A stretch of 64,000 bases of DNA from Synechococcus sp. Nb3U1 (GTDB lineage Bacteria > Cyanobacteriota > Cyanobacteriia > Thermostichales > Thermostichaceae): the NCBI RefSeq assembly GCF_021533835.1, contig NZ_JAKFYQ010000002.1:186001-250000 (forward strand), given 5' to 3'. The position numbers and the translations under genes are program-made. The notes below the pieces were generated by a model. The model searched no databases. It saw only the letters and a list, made by a program, of their open reading frames with translations, and had not been told where the DNA came from. Below are positions 21,105 to 30,619 of this stretch, one piece after another. The stretch's first letter is position 1. Every line of letters begins with the position of its first letter.

Positions 21105-21926
21105 TCAGGGCAGAGCGGCCCGCCGGGATCCCGTCAGATGATCCAAAGTTTCGACCCGGACAAATCCGATCACCTCCAATTGGCCGGATCCCACTTCAAG
21201 GTTCAGGACTCGCAGGAGGATCCCGAGATCTTCGAGTTCTTTCAGGTTGAACACCTCGTTGAGCCCGCCCAGAAACGCCTCTGAAATTTCATCGGGTACC
21301 CGCACAGAGGCAACCACAAACTCCGGATCCTGGAGCCTCAGGCTTTGTCCCCCTTCGACCCGGATCCCGGCATTGAACGCCACATCAATAGACTGCTCCA
21401 CTTCGCCGCTGCGCTCCACCAAAATGGCGGAAAGCTGGATGCGGTTGGGATCCAACAGCTCAATGCGGGGCTGACGCAAATCAAAACGGCTGGGTTCTTC
21501 TTGGCGTCCGCCAAAGGGCAAATCTGCCTCAATGTTCTGGAATTGGCTTAGCACCTCTGGTGAGTTGAGGGCAGCATTCAAGTCGTCCTCCCGCACCACA
21601 ATGCGCACCGCTGCCTGCAGGGGCCGCTCCAACCGCAAGGGATCCCCTTGAAATGAGGAAGGGTTAATCGCTAGGGCATCGGTTTCTAGCTCCAAAACAT
21701 CAACACGAGGAAAAGGTGCTCGATACAATCCTCGTCCGGCTATCAATAGGCGATCTGCCTCGCCATTCAGGAGGCGATAGTTGGGCTGACTTTGGATACG
21801 CACCTCCAGCACTTCCGCCCGATCCAACTGATCTAGCAAAAGCTGCCGCGCCGACTGATCCGCAAGATAGCCCGCTCCACCCCCTAGCCCCGCCAATAAC
21901 CCCAACAGACCCGCCAGGATCTCCAT
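21105..21926 (-). CDS. DUF2993 / LmeA-family protein
   Basis: A 273-residue protein of the DUF2993 (LmeA phospholipid-binding) family, common in cyanobacteria. A short hydrophobic N-terminus (AGLLGLLAGLGGGAGYLAD) suggests membrane association or export. The body follows the family pattern: LEVRIQSQPNYRLLNGEADR, LELETDALAINPSSF, IVVREDDLNAALNSPEVL, and the ending NLEVGSGQLEVIGFVRVE. Such proteins are thought to bind lipids at membranes; no catalytic residues are expected. It lies 50 bp upstream of the SDR gene on the same strand and could head that operon. Confidence 0.8.
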   Translation of the reverse strand: MEILAGLLGLLAGLGGGAGYLADQSARQLLLDQLDRAEVLEVRIQSQPNYRLLNGEADRLLIAGRGLYRAPFPRVDVLELETDALAINPSSFQGDPLRLERPLQAAVRIVVREDDLNAALNSPEVLSQFQNIEADLPFGGRQEEPSRFDLRQPRIELLDPNRIQLSAILVERSGEVEQSIDVAFNAGIRVEGGQSLRLQDPEFVVASVRVPDEISEAFLGGLNEVFNLKELEDLGILLRVLNLEVGSGQLEVIGFVRVETLDHLTGSRRAALP

Positions 21927-21988
21927 GTGCCATGTGCCAATGTGGACTCAACCCAGGTTAGCAAGCGGGATCCCAAGTGGTAGAAAGG

Positions 21989-22441
21989 TCAATGAACCAC
22001 CTTGAGGGAGCTGGCTTCAATGGGACGGTTGCCCATGAAGGTTTTAACAATTTTCAAGCCATCGACCATCACCGGGCGATTCGGCATACGGTCATTGAGG
22101 AATTTAACCTCAGAGGCGGCAGTAGGTCGTCCCTCACCCCAAGTGTCTAGCACTTTGAGGGTTGAAGCAGTAACAGGGCGTCCCTCAGCGTAGTAGTCCA
22201 CCACCTTCAGGCTGGAAGCCCCAATAGGACGCTGGTCAATCCCAATTTCAGTAAATTTGACGGAGCTCGTAAACACCGGTGGGCCCATATACTGGCTGGG
22301 TTTGCCTTGGGGAGCCATTGGCACCTGAGCTGGAACCGAGGCCTGGTCAGCAGGCAAAGGAGCCAAATTAAGGCCGTTACCAGATCCGGTGGGAACTTCT
22401 TGCTCTGGTAGGGTGCTGGAATGACCATTACGAGCAGCCAT
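21989..22441 (-). CDS. Small protein of tandem 17-residue repeats, unknown function
   Basis: I do not recognise this 150-residue protein. Residues about 60-150 are five tandem 17-residue repeats plus a partial sixth. The pattern is S-x-[LV]-K-[VFI]-x7-R-P-x-x-[AV], for example SSLKVVDYYAEGRPVTA, STLKVLDTWGEGRPTAA, SEVKFLNDRMPNRPVMV and DGLKIVKTFMGNRPIEA. Lys4 and the Arg-Pro pair are invariant. The N-terminal ~55 residues are low-complexity and Pro/Gln-rich. No signal peptide or membrane segment is seen. The regular spacing suggests a beta-solenoid-like or repeating-strand fold. The upstream region to the divergent secreted-protein gene is about 300 bp. Confidence 0.7.
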   Translation of the reverse strand: MAARNGHSSTLPEQEVPTGSGNGLNLAPLPADQASVPAQVPMAPQGKPSQYMGPPVFTSSVKFTEIGIDQRPIGASSLKVVDYYAEGRPVTASTLKVLDTWGEGRPTAASEVKFLNDRMPNRPVMVDGLKIVKTFMGNRPIEASSLKVVH

Positions 22442-22749
22442 GGGAATCTCCTAAATTGACGGGATGGGAAGTCGAGACGGGGTTGGGCTCGATGCGGTAC
22501 TGCAAAAGGAAAAGGGCTTGGATACTCGCCACCCCCCAAGAGCACGGAGGCAGTGAAGTAGGGATCCCCGATTCTAAAGATATTCTGAAGGATATGCCAA
22601 TATTCTAAACCAAAGTTAAGCCAAAGTTGAGGCTGGAATCCGGTTGTTACCACCTCTCTCCAATGAGTTGCGGGCAGTTGCGGGGATCCCTCTGAACAGA
22701 GCCAGAAATAGGCGATACACTACACCTGGAGTGATTCAGGGGTGAATGG
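22442..22749. other. Divergent intergenic region
   Basis: About 308 bp between the 17-residue-repeat gene (minus) and a small secreted protein gene (plus). It holds a near-direct repeat, CCAAAGTTAAG then CCAAAGTTGAG, around 22610-22635, two ATATTCT copies upstream of it, and two GGATCCC sites. No gene or RNA is recognised. Confidence 0.4.
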
Positions 22750-23109
22750 ATGGCAGGCATCCACCATCTGCGCTGCTACATGTGCTGGGCTAGCGGGGCT
22801 GCACCGGCTCTTTTGGCTTTGCTGCTGTTGTCGGGCCAAGCTGCTCAGGCCAGCCAAGCATCCGCTTCAGAGCTTCAACCTCAGTTCGACTTAAATATTG
22901 TTCGCTCTCGGACTTTGCCCTGGCAACGGCCCCCGATGGTCTTTGAGCCGGCGGATCCTTCTAATCTAGAGGGGTTGGCGGATGAGGCAGAGCATCCTTT
23001 CTTGGAGTTCACTCTGGAGGAGAGCAACACCGCCATTGCTCTTTTTGGCTGTGATTGTCCTGCCCATTTGAATCAGCTCCGGCGGATGCGCGGCTTGCCG
23101 TTGCTCTAG
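22750..23109 (+). CDS. Small secreted protein, unknown function
   Basis: A 119-residue protein with a strong signal peptide (ALLALLLLSGQAAQASQA). The mature part is about 80 residues, acidic in the middle, with a conserved-looking end, FGCDCPAHLNQLRRMRG. The two closely spaced cysteines (CDC) could bind metal or form a disulfide in the periplasm. AGGGGTGA lies just before the ATG. The 3' end converges on the M48 protease gene. No family is recognised. Confidence 0.6.
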   Translation: MAGIHHLRCYMCWASGAAPALLALLLLSGQAAQASQASASELQPQFDLNIVRSRTLPWQRPPMVFEPADPSNLEGLADEAEHPFLEFTLEESNTAIALFGCDCPAHLNQLRRMRGLPLL

Positions 23110-23182
23110 GGATCCCTCTTGCTCTATCCAGAATCAGAACTCCTAAAACAGAGGGCAAACAGAGGGCGCAGATCCCGTCTGT

Positions 23183-24070
23183 TCAAGGCAGTACCGGTAG
23201 CACCGGCAAAATTTCAATTTCGGTACGTTGGGTTTGGTTCGGCTGGCCTGGCGGCAAAATCCGTCCGCCAGATCCCTGGGGGGCAGTTTGGGCGGTTGGG
23301 CGAATCATGCCGTGTTGGGCAATCAGTTGGTTAAGGCGGGCGATGCGCTCCGGCACGGGTGGATGGGTACGAAGAAAATCCGGCAGGGAGCCCCGGGATT
23401 GCAGCTTGGCCAGAAATTGCGGCATGCCCTGTGGGTCAAATCCGGCTTGATAGGCGGCCCATAGACCTTTTTCATCAGCAATAAACTCGTTTTCACGGCT
23501 TTGCGGTCTTCGTACCCCGACCTCTAGGGCCAGAGCCGCCAAGTTGTTGTTGTTCACCCCCAATAGTTGTGCCCCAAAACGGGCCGTGGCAGCCTGTTGC
23601 AGTTGTTGCAGTCCATGGCGCTCGCTAATGTGGGCTACTTCGTGGGCCAATACGGCGGCGATTTGGTCATCGTTGTCGGCAGCTTGCAGGGCGCCGGTGG
23701 TGATATACACAAAGCCCCCCATCGTGGCAAAGGCGTTGATGGTGGGATCCTCAACCACCTGAAAGGTATAGGGCAATTGGGGCCGTTCGCTGTGGGCTAC
23801 CACCCGCTGGCCGATGCTATTTACCCGGCTCACCCAGTAGGGATCCGAACTGAGGCGGATATCCCCCCGACTTTTCAGGTGCTGATCGATCTGGCGACCC
23901 AGGCTCACTTCTTGGGCATCGTTCAGTTGGCTCACCTGCATCAGCTGCACCCCCTGCAGCAACAAGCGCCCCCAGTCTTGGGCTTGAGCAGGGGATCCGA
24001 TTAGGGATCCCATCACCAGCAGGGCTACCCCAGAACGAACAGGCCAAGTCGATGGGCAGGTTTGAAGCAT
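23183..24070 (-). CDS. Periplasmic M48-family metalloprotease
   Basis: A 295-residue exported protease. The signal peptide runs to SPAQAQD. The zinc site HEVAH in VLAHEVAHISERHG provides two histidines and the catalytic glutamate; the downstream ENEFIADEKGLW provides the third ligand (glutamate) as in M48/BepA/LoiP-type proteases. The FATMGGFVYITTGAL block upstream is also typical. It lacks the TPR region of BepA and ends in a Pro-rich tail. A role in envelope protein quality control is inferred from the family. Confidence 0.92.
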   Translation of the reverse strand: MLQTCPSTWPVRSGVALLVMGSLIGSPAQAQDWGRLLLQGVQLMQVSQLNDAQEVSLGRQIDQHLKSRGDIRLSSDPYWVSRVNSIGQRVVAHSERPQLPYTFQVVEDPTINAFATMGGFVYITTGALQAADNDDQIAAVLAHEVAHISERHGLQQLQQAATARFGAQLLGVNNNNLAALALEVGVRRPQSRENEFIADEKGLWAAYQAGFDPQGMPQFLAKLQSRGSLPDFLRTHPPVPERIARLNQLIAQHGMIRPTAQTAPQGSGGRILPPGQPNQTQRTEIEILPVLPVLP

Positions 24071-24289
24071 CGAGATGCCTCCTTGAAAGGTCTTACCCTC
24101 AAGCTAACGATTCTCTGCCCCGATAGAATGACTGCAAAGTCGAAATCCCTCTGCCATGAAGGGTACATGAAGGGTAAATGTTGAGAAATCCGCCACCTTC
24201 GGTTGTTCCGAGGAGTAGGATAGGACTTCATTGGGTCTCAACTCATTCCCACCTTTTAACGCTTAGCTGGCAGTGCCATCTCCGTCACA

Positions 24290-25033
24290 ATGGGATCCCC
24301 TGCATTGAACTCTGAAGTCTTTGAGTCGCTCCTAGCAGCCCAACGGAATTTGGCGGCAGGAAGCGTCTCTTTCCGTTCCGACTCTCAAGGCATCCATCTG
24401 CACTTGCCCGCCGCCATGGACTGGGAAGAAATCTGGGAAAGCCTGATTTGGCAGTTGCGCAGCCGCAAACCCTACTGGGCCGGAGTAGCTCCCCTCACCC
24501 TCTGGAGCCAACAGTGGGAGCTGGATTTGCCTACGTTACAAACCCTTTCGGCCCTCTTATCTCAACATTGTTTGCAATTGTGGCGGGTACAAACCGCGGC
24601 CCGCTCGACGGCGATCGCAGCGGCCACACTGGGCTATTCTGTGGAACAATCTTCTCCTTTGGAGACGATTCCCCCTGCTCCGCCAGATACCACGCCTCTG
24701 TATTTGCGCTCTACGGTGCGCTCCGGCACGGCTGTCCGTCATAGTGGCTCAGTCTTTTTGTTGGGGGATCTCAACCCTGGGGGGGAGATCATCGCTGGGG
24801 GGGATATTTGGGTGTGGGGACGGCTGCGGGGGGTAGTTCATGCCGGGGCCAATGGCGACGAAAAGGCCCTGATCTTGGCTTTACAATTGGATCCCACTCA
24901 GCTGCGTATTGCCAACCAAGTGGCTCGTCCACCGGAAGGGGGATCCCTGCTCAACACCCCCGAGGTGGTTTACTTACAGGATAATGCCATCTGCATCGCC
25001 AGCATTCAGGATTTTCTGCGGAGAGAGGTATGA
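24290..25033 (+). CDS. minC: Septum site-determining protein MinC
   Basis: A 247-residue FtsZ-assembly inhibitor. The C-terminal right-handed beta-helix domain is clear: TVRSGTAVRHSGSVFLLGD, NPGGEIIAGGDIWVWGRLRG and HAGANGDEKALILAL. The N-terminal domain is divergent, as usual. It works with MinD at the membrane to prevent polar division. The stop overlaps the minD ATG by four bases (ATGA), indicating translational coupling; minE follows, so this is a minCDE operon. Confidence 0.95.
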   Translation: MGSPALNSEVFESLLAAQRNLAAGSVSFRSDSQGIHLHLPAAMDWEEIWESLIWQLRSRKPYWAGVAPLTLWSQQWELDLPTLQTLSALLSQHCLQLWRVQTAARSTAIAAATLGYSVEQSSPLETIPPAPPDTTPLYLRSTVRSGTAVRHSGSVFLLGDLNPGGEIIAGGDIWVWGRLRGVVHAGANGDEKALILALQLDPTQLRIANQVARPPEGGSLLNTPEVVYLQDNAICIASIQDFLRREV

Positions 25034-25836
25034 GCCGAATCATCGTCATGACCTCCGGTAAAGGTGGAGTCGGCAAAACCACAGTAACGGCCAACTTGGG
25101 CACAGCCTTGGCGCGGATGGGTCGCTCGGTGGTGGTGGTGGATGCGGATTTTGGCCTGCGCAATATGGATCTGTTGCTGGGGCTGGAGAATCGGGTGGTA
25201 TACACGGCCCTGGAGGTGATCGCCGGGGAATGTCGCCTCGAACAAGCCCTGGTGAAAGACAAGCGCACCCCCAATCTTTCGTTGTTGCCAGCCGCCCAAA
25301 CCCGCAACAAAACAGCCGTCAGCCCCGATCAAATGCGACAACTGATCGATAAGCTCTCCAGCAGTCATGACTATGTGCTGATCGACTGCCCGGCTGGGAT
25401 CGAACAGGGGTTTCGCAATGCGATAGCCGGGGCCAATGAAGCGATCATCGTCACCACTCCTGAGCTGTCGGCAGTGCGGGATGCGGATCGGGTGGTGGGC
25501 CTGTTGGAGGCAGCCCAGATTCAATCAACAAGGTTGATCGTCAATCGTCTGCGCCCAGATATGGTGGCTGCTAGCCAGATGATGTCGGTGGAGGATGTGG
25601 TGGAAGTGCTGGCGATCCCGTTGGTAGGGATTGTGCCGGAAGATCGCGAGGTGATCGTCTCCACCAACAAAGGCGAGCCTCTGGTGCTCTCGGCCAACCC
25701 TCCCCTGGCAGCTCAGGCGTTACAGCGCATTGCCCGCCGATTGGAAGGCGAAATTGTGGACTTCCCGAATGTAGCCAGTTTGGGGGAGTCGTTTTGGGAA
25801 AAGGCCAGACGATTTTTGAATCAAAAGGTGATTTGA
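25030..25836 (+). CDS. minD: Septum site-determining ATPase MinD
   Basis: A 268-residue ATPase with the deviant Walker A motif SGKGGVGKTTVTANLG, VVVVDADFGLRNMDLLLGLE, DCPAGIEQGF and a C-terminal amphipathic membrane-targeting helix (SFWEKARRFLNQKV). MinD binds the membrane when ATP-bound, recruits MinC and is released by MinE. The start overlaps the end of minC; minE begins 94 bp later. Length and motifs are those of the family. Confidence 0.97.
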   Translation: MSRIIVMTSGKGGVGKTTVTANLGTALARMGRSVVVVDADFGLRNMDLLLGLENRVVYTALEVIAGECRLEQALVKDKRTPNLSLLPAAQTRNKTAVSPDQMRQLIDKLSSSHDYVLIDCPAGIEQGFRNAIAGANEAIIVTTPELSAVRDADRVVGLLEAAQIQSTRLIVNRLRPDMVAASQMMSVEDVVEVLAIPLVGIVPEDREVIVSTNKGEPLVLSANPPLAAQALQRIARRLEGEIVDFPNVASLGESFWEKARRFLNQKVI

Positions 25837-25930
25837 GTGGCTTTTTGACCGCTGTTGAACTAGTTTTCTCTGGATTATCCCGATTGAATGGCGATTTTGA
25901 TTTGTTAGTAACCTAGTACCCACCAAGCCT

Positions 25931-26230
25931 ATGCTCCTCGATTTTTTGGATCAGCTTTTTTCCCGGCACCCCGGTAGCAGCCGTGACCAAGCCAAGCAAC
26001 GGTTGAAGCTGATCCTGGCCCACGACCGCGCCGATCTCACCCCAGCCGCCCTAGAGTCGATGCGCCTAGAGATATTGGGGGTGGTGTCGCGCTATGTGGA
26101 GCTGGACTCCGAGGGGCTGCAATTTAATCTGGCCACGGAAGAGGGGACAACAGCCTTAATTGCCAACCTACCGATTCGCCGCGTTAAACCCTTGGAGGTC
26201 AGCCTCAGCTCCGAAGGAGAAGGGATCTAA
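25931..26230 (+). CDS. minE: Cell division topological specificity factor MinE
   Basis: A 99-residue protein. The N-terminal [10 protein letters not shown] is the membrane-binding segment. The anti-MinCD region [20 protein letters not shown] and the dimerisation domain [19 protein letters not shown] match MinE. It stimulates MinD ATPase and drives Min oscillation. Third gene of the minCDE operon, separated from minD by a 94-bp gap that may hold its own translation signals. Confidence 0.95.
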   Translation: MLLDFLDQLFSRHPGSSRDQAKQRLKLILAHDRADLTPAALESMRLEILGVVSRYVELDSEGLQFNLATEEGTTALIANLPIRRVKPLEVSLSSEGEGI

Positions 26231-26636
26231 GCCGCCCATCCCACCCACCTTGTCCCAACTCAACGGCGCTGTCTGCCACCGTCAAGGCGCTATCCGGGAG
26301 ATGGGCTTTCTGGAGCATCCAGATCACCTGGATTGATCTGGATAATTTGTGGGCTCAGGAGGCTAACCTTCTGAGGGTTCCCGATGGCCGGCGGTTGAGG
26401 CTGTCCTCGGCCTGAGCTACCTTGTAATGAAGTGCGACAGCAATGTCACATTCGGTTCTGAATGATGTCTTTCTTTGCTCACACCTTTGTCTGGCCAGCT
26501 CTGGAGCCCCCCGCAACTGAACCATCCAGTCATCAAGCCGTTAATGCTACGCATGATGCTATGCATTGCCTGCGCGACCGCTTACGTGATCGCGACAGCG
26601 GGACGGAGTCCTCGCTAAGGGAGGTTGAGCCTCAGC
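26231..26636. other. Intergenic region between minE and an antiporter gene
   Basis: About 400 bp without a convincing gene. The last part holds a small inverted repeat, CGCGA (26571-26575) pairing with TCGCG about 12 bases on, then a purine-rich stretch with GGGAGG before the antiporter start. This may be a structured 5' leader. A 63-codon open frame at 26462 looks like chance. Confidence 0.35.
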
Positions 26637-28889
26637 ATGGAAAACTCATTTGAGCTAACGATCCTGTTTACGCTGGCCTTGGTGGCTGGGATCGGAGCTC
26701 AGGTGCTGGCCAATTTTGTCGGTGTGCCCAGCATTGTTTTCCTGTTGCTGTTTGGCCTGTTGCTGGGGCCAGATGGCTTGAGCTTGGTGCATCCGCAAAC
26801 CATGGGATCCGGGCTGGAGGCGCTGGTGTCTCTGGCGGTGGCCCTGATCTTGTTTGAGGGAGGCCTCAACCTCAGGTTGCAACGCCTGAATCAGGTTTCC
26901 GATAGCTTGCGCAATCTGGTGCTGTTTGGATCCCTGCTCACCTTGGTGGGGGGGGCGGTAGCGGCCCACTATTTGGGGGAATTCCCCTGGCGACTGGCCT
27001 TTTTGTTCGGATCCCTGGTGGTGGTGACGGGGCCGACAGTGATTAACCCGATCCTGAAACGGGTGCGGGTGGATTCGGCGGTGAGCACCCTTTTGGAGGG
27101 GGAAGGGGTGTTGATCGATCCGGTGGGGGCGATCCTGGCGGTGGTGGTGCTGCAGGTGGTGCTCTCCGGCCATCCTAGTTTTTTGATGGCTCTGGAACAG
27201 TTGTCCAGCCGGTTGGCGATTGGGGCGGCGGTGGGGGCGCTGGGGGGCTGGCTGATGGGATCCTTCCTGCTCTGGTCACGGCAATTTCTAACGGAGGATT
27301 TGCGCAACTCAGTGGTGCTGGCGGGGGCACTGGGGGTGTTTGTCTTGGCCCAGTCGTTGCGGTCTGAAGCAGGGCTGATGGCGGTGGTGCTGGCGGGGCT
27401 GGTGGTACGGCAAAAGGCGGCGATTGCCGAGCGCAGTGTGCGGCAGTTTCACGGCCAGTTGGTGGTGGTGGCGATCTCGGTGCTGTTTATTCTCCTCACC
27501 TCTACCCTCTCCATCAAGGCGGTCTTTGCCTTGGGCTGGGGATCCGTGGCTACGGTGGTCTGCCTGATGCTGTTGATCCGCCCCTTGAGCATTTGGCTCT
27601 GTACCCTGAGCAGTGACCTCAACTGGCGCCAGAAACTGTTCGTTGCCTGGTTGGCTCCACGGGGCATTGTGGCAGCTTCAGTGGCCTCGTTGTTTGCCAT
27701 CTTGTTGACAGAGCGCGGCATTACCGGGGGGGACGCCCTCAAGGCGCTAGTGTTCCTGACAATTTCTCTGACGGTGACAGTACAGGGGTTAACCGCCGCT
27801 TGGGTAGCTCGTTGGTTGGGCTTGGATCAGGGCAGCTCCACCGTGATCATCGGCGATCATCCCCTCACCAGCCAGTTGGCCCAGTTGATGCGTTCTCTCA
27901 ACCAGACGGTGGAAGTGATCCCGTTGTTGTCAGCGCAGGGATCCCCCAAAAATGGGCAAAATGGCTCCAAATCCAATCGTTCAGCTGCCGATTCAGCCCA
28001 CACGGGGGCAGAGGCCAACGGCACCTCCAGCAAAAGCAGCGAAAAACTGTCTCTCACCGAGGCCAAAAGTACGCCCAGCAATGGCAGACTGCCGGAAGAC
28101 CCCCCGAGATCAGAATCAGCCCCCGGATCCCTGCAGGAGGCGGTGCTGAGCGAATCGGCCCTGTTGAAGGCGGATATCGAATATGCGGAAACCCTGCTGA
28201 TCATGACCCTGAACCCACAGGTGAACTGGGCCATTGCCGAGCTGATGGTCAAGCTCTCAGTTTCTGCCACCATTTGGACGGTGTTGCTCCCCGATATGCC
28301 GATTTCAGAAGGGATCCGCACCCTACAAAATCCTTTCCCACAACTGCAGCGCTGGGCCAGCTATGTGGAAGCCAACCGAACTGAGCTGCGCTCCATCACC
28401 TTGCCCACTTTGGCAGATTTGGGTCTGGACACTACCGACCCCAACTTGAGTTTTACGGCGGCCAAAGAATCCATCTCGGCAGCCCGAGCCACCCTGCTCA
28501 ACCCCTTCTCTGCTCAGATGGGCCTAGGGGATCCCGTTTTGGAACGGCTACGGGATCAGTTTGCTTACCGGATTAAGGCAGATTTGTGTTTGCCGCTATT
28601 GCTGTTGCGGCCTCAACGGCTGGGGCGCTGGTTGCGCGGCGGCGGGGTGCGGGTCAGCGGCGATTTGTCTCAGCCAAGTCGGGCTTTCTATCTGCCGGAA
28701 CCGGAGATCTGGCGACGGGGGGATCGCATCTATTACCTGGAGCGCATTTCCAGCCCGGTGGATGCGGCTGGCAAAGCCAATACCCTGACGGCAAAAGAGT
28801 CAGAACCCCTAACGGAAGACCGGGATCCGCTCGGGTCGGAGCCTTTGCCCCAGTACGTAGATGGAGTCAAGCTGCATTTTGATCTTTAG
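26637..28889 (+). CDS. CPA1-family Na+(K+)/H+ antiporter with long cytoplasmic tail
   Basis: A protein of about 750 residues. Residues 1-400 form roughly 12-13 membrane helices with CPA1/NhaP features: LALILFEGGLNL-type motif (here VALILFEGGLNLRL), VVVTGPTVINPILKRVRVD, and the ion-site ASP in EGEGVLIDPVGAILA. The C-terminal cytoplasmic region has a TrkA-N-like start (STVIIGDHPLTSQLAQLM), a Ser/Asn-rich linker (about 440-510) and further globular sequence. It exchanges cytoplasmic cations for protons. ATG 26637 was chosen because GGGAGG (26619-26624) is correctly upstream; TTG 26625 would abut it. The linker length is unusual. Confidence 0.88.
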   Translation: MENSFELTILFTLALVAGIGAQVLANFVGVPSIVFLLLFGLLLGPDGLSLVHPQTMGSGLEALVSLAVALILFEGGLNLRLQRLNQVSDSLRNLVLFGSLLTLVGGAVAAHYLGEFPWRLAFLFGSLVVVTGPTVINPILKRVRVDSAVSTLLEGEGVLIDPVGAILAVVVLQVVLSGHPSFLMALEQLSSRLAIGAAVGALGGWLMGSFLLWSRQFLTEDLRNSVVLAGALGVFVLAQSLRSEAGLMAVVLAGLVVRQKAAIAERSVRQFHGQLVVVAISVLFILLTSTLSIKAVFALGWGSVATVVCLMLLIRPLSIWLCTLSSDLNWRQKLFVAWLAPRGIVAASVASLFAILLTERGITGGDALKALVFLTISLTVTVQGLTAAWVARWLGLDQGSSTVIIGDHPLTSQLAQLMRSLNQTVEVIPLLSAQGSPKNGQNGSKSNRSAADSAHTGAEANGTSSKSSEKLSLTEAKSTPSNGRLPEDPPRSESAPGSLQEAVLSESALLKADIEYAETLLIMTLNPQVNWAIAELMVKLSVSATIWTVLLPDMPISEGIRTLQNPFPQLQRWASYVEANRTELRSITLPTLADLGLDTTDPNLSFTAAKESISAARATLLNPFSAQMGLGDPVLERLRDQFAYRIKADLCLPLLLLRPQRLGRWLRGGGVRVSGDLSQPSRAFYLPEPEIWRRGDRIYYLERISSPVDAAGKANTLTAKESEPLTEDRDPLGSEPLPQYVDGVKLHFDL

Positions 28890-28937
28890 ATTTGAGTGGA
28901 TCTTTGAGTGAGCTTTGGCAGAAATGCTCCCCCCCTC

Positions 28938-30545
28938 TCAACTGTCTGGGGCGCTGGCTGAGCGGGGGATCCCGAGGGTGGTGATGTAAAGGGCAGCCTC
29001 TGAGGTCGGGATCCCGAGCACCTCGTTGACTTGGTTGTCGAAAAACCCGGCAATGCCGCTCACCCCGAGTCCCAACCCAATAGCTGCCAGGTTCAGCCGT
29101 TGTCCCAAATGCCCAGCATCCAGGTGCAAGTAGCGATAGGCCCGTTCCCCATAGCGCACCACCGCCTTGGCCAAATCTGCGGTGTGAAAAACGATCGCCG
29201 CCGCGTCCCGGCCTAGTTCTTGCCCCAAGCACAGTTGGAAGATCTCACTGCGGAAATTTTTGAAGCGAATCTGCCGCAGTTCTTGTGCTTGTACCGCGTA
29301 GTAGTAGCACCCCGGCTCCAGCCCCTCCACGCCATTGGCCACCACAAAGGTCTCCACCAAGCTGCGATCAAAATAGTCGGGGGCACCATCCAGCCCCTGG
29401 GCGGTATAGTGTTCCGGGTGATAGGTGAAATCTAGGAGTGCCAGCAGTCGGTGCAGTGGCAGGTCTTCGCCGGTGAAGTGGCGGGTAGAGCGCCGTTTTA
29501 GGATGCTGCGCACCAATTCTTGGAGGTGTTGTCCCCAATCGATGGGCTGAGTGGCGGTACTGACTCGCAGACAAAAGGGGAAGTTGTATTTGTCCGCAGG
29601 CGGTTCAGCAGAGGCTACAGGCTGGAGTAAGCGGGCCAGGGATCCGCTCTCGATCCGGCTCACCCGGTGCAAAAATGGCAACCAGTCCCCATCCTGCAGC
29701 TCAGGTACATGGGTCACCGTCGGGGAACTGAGAGCCGTGAACTCACTGACGGGCCACTGAGACATCTCTTGGGGTTCATCGGCAGGGGTTGGTTGCCACA
29801 GATCCAACAACGGAATGACCACCAAGGCGCCTTCTTGTTGGGGATTCAAAAACAGCAGTTCCTCCACGATTTGGTCGCAAAAACCTCCCAAGAGATAAGC
29901 TCGGTAACCGGTGAGGTTGGCCGCCAACTCGATATTGCCCAGTAGATGGCCGCTATCCAGGCAAATGCGGCGATAGGCTCGATCCTCGTAGCGCCAGGCG
30001 GAGCGAAAAAATACTGCCGAAACCACCAGAGCCAGCGAACATTGGCTCAAGATCGTGGCTTCCGCACAGCCGGCCTGCAAGCGTTGCCAGCGGCTTTCAT
30101 CCCAAAACCGCACCAGGCTGTGGCTGCGCACCTGATAGTTGTACAGACCTTCCGGGATCCCTGCCACCCCTTGTGAGATCAGGTATAGTTCAGCCGGATA
30201 TAATCCTCCCGCCGATGGGGCGGCCCGCATATAGAAAGGTTGGTTGGCATAGGGGAGCACCAAAGTTACCCCATAGCTGAAGTACAACAACTGCGACAAC
30301 CGCCGCCGATGCCATAGCGCCAACTGGGATAGCTCCTCGCCTGGGGGCTGCGATTCCGGCTCTGGCCCACCCTGCTGCAAATGGGTGCGTAGATCCAGCA
30401 TTGTGCCTACCCCAGCGGGATAGTCTTTGTAGGGTTGCGGCTGACGACTCCAATCCAGTTGGCGAGTGTTGCGGGCCAGTCCTTCCGGGGAATATTTGGT
30501 GAACTCGTGGTAGAGCAAACTGGCACAAGCGGTGGGCTCAGACAT
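28938..30545 (-). CDS. SagB/ThcOx-type dehydrogenase (duplicated nitroreductase fold)
   Basis: A 535-residue flavoprotein-like protein with two nitroreductase-type halves. The first half contains YHEFTKYSPEGL and RAAPSAGGLYPAELYLI, the classic SagB/ThcOx opening; the second starts near residue 360 with ILKRRSTRHFTGEDL. Both halves contain R.YR..HLD.GHLGQ-type FMN/dimer segments (RAYRRICLDSGHLLGN and RAYRYLHLDAGHLGQR). SagB-type enzymes oxidise azolines to azoles in peptide natural products, but no YcaO or precursor peptide gene is nearby, so another redox role is likely. ATG 30545 was chosen; a longer frame would overlap the GGCT-like gene. Confidence 0.83.
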   Translation of the reverse strand: MSEPTACASLLYHEFTKYSPEGLARNTRQLDWSRQPQPYKDYPAGVGTMLDLRTHLQQGGPEPESQPPGEELSQLALWHRRRLSQLLYFSYGVTLVLPYANQPFYMRAAPSAGGLYPAELYLISQGVAGIPEGLYNYQVRSHSLVRFWDESRWQRLQAGCAEATILSQCSLALVVSAVFFRSAWRYEDRAYRRICLDSGHLLGNIELAANLTGYRAYLLGGFCDQIVEELLFLNPQQEGALVVIPLLDLWQPTPADEPQEMSQWPVSEFTALSSPTVTHVPELQDGDWLPFLHRVSRIESGSLARLLQPVASAEPPADKYNFPFCLRVSTATQPIDWGQHLQELVRSILKRRSTRHFTGEDLPLHRLLALLDFTYHPEHYTAQGLDGAPDYFDRSLVETFVVANGVEGLEPGCYYYAVQAQELRQIRFKNFRSEIFQLCLGQELGRDAAAIVFHTADLAKAVVRYGERAYRYLHLDAGHLGQRLNLAAIGLGLGVSGIAGFFDNQVNEVLGIPTSEAALYITTLGIPRSASAPDS

Positions 30546-30619
30546 GGCGAGAAGGAGAAGAGAAGGACAAAAGCCAAGGGCGGAGGATTCCAGAGGATTC
30601 CATAAGTGTACCGTTCTCC

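Noticed and set aside
26462-26653. 63-codon open frame between minE and the antiporter
   Set aside because: No ribosome binding site or recognisable protein features, and it overlaps the antiporter start.
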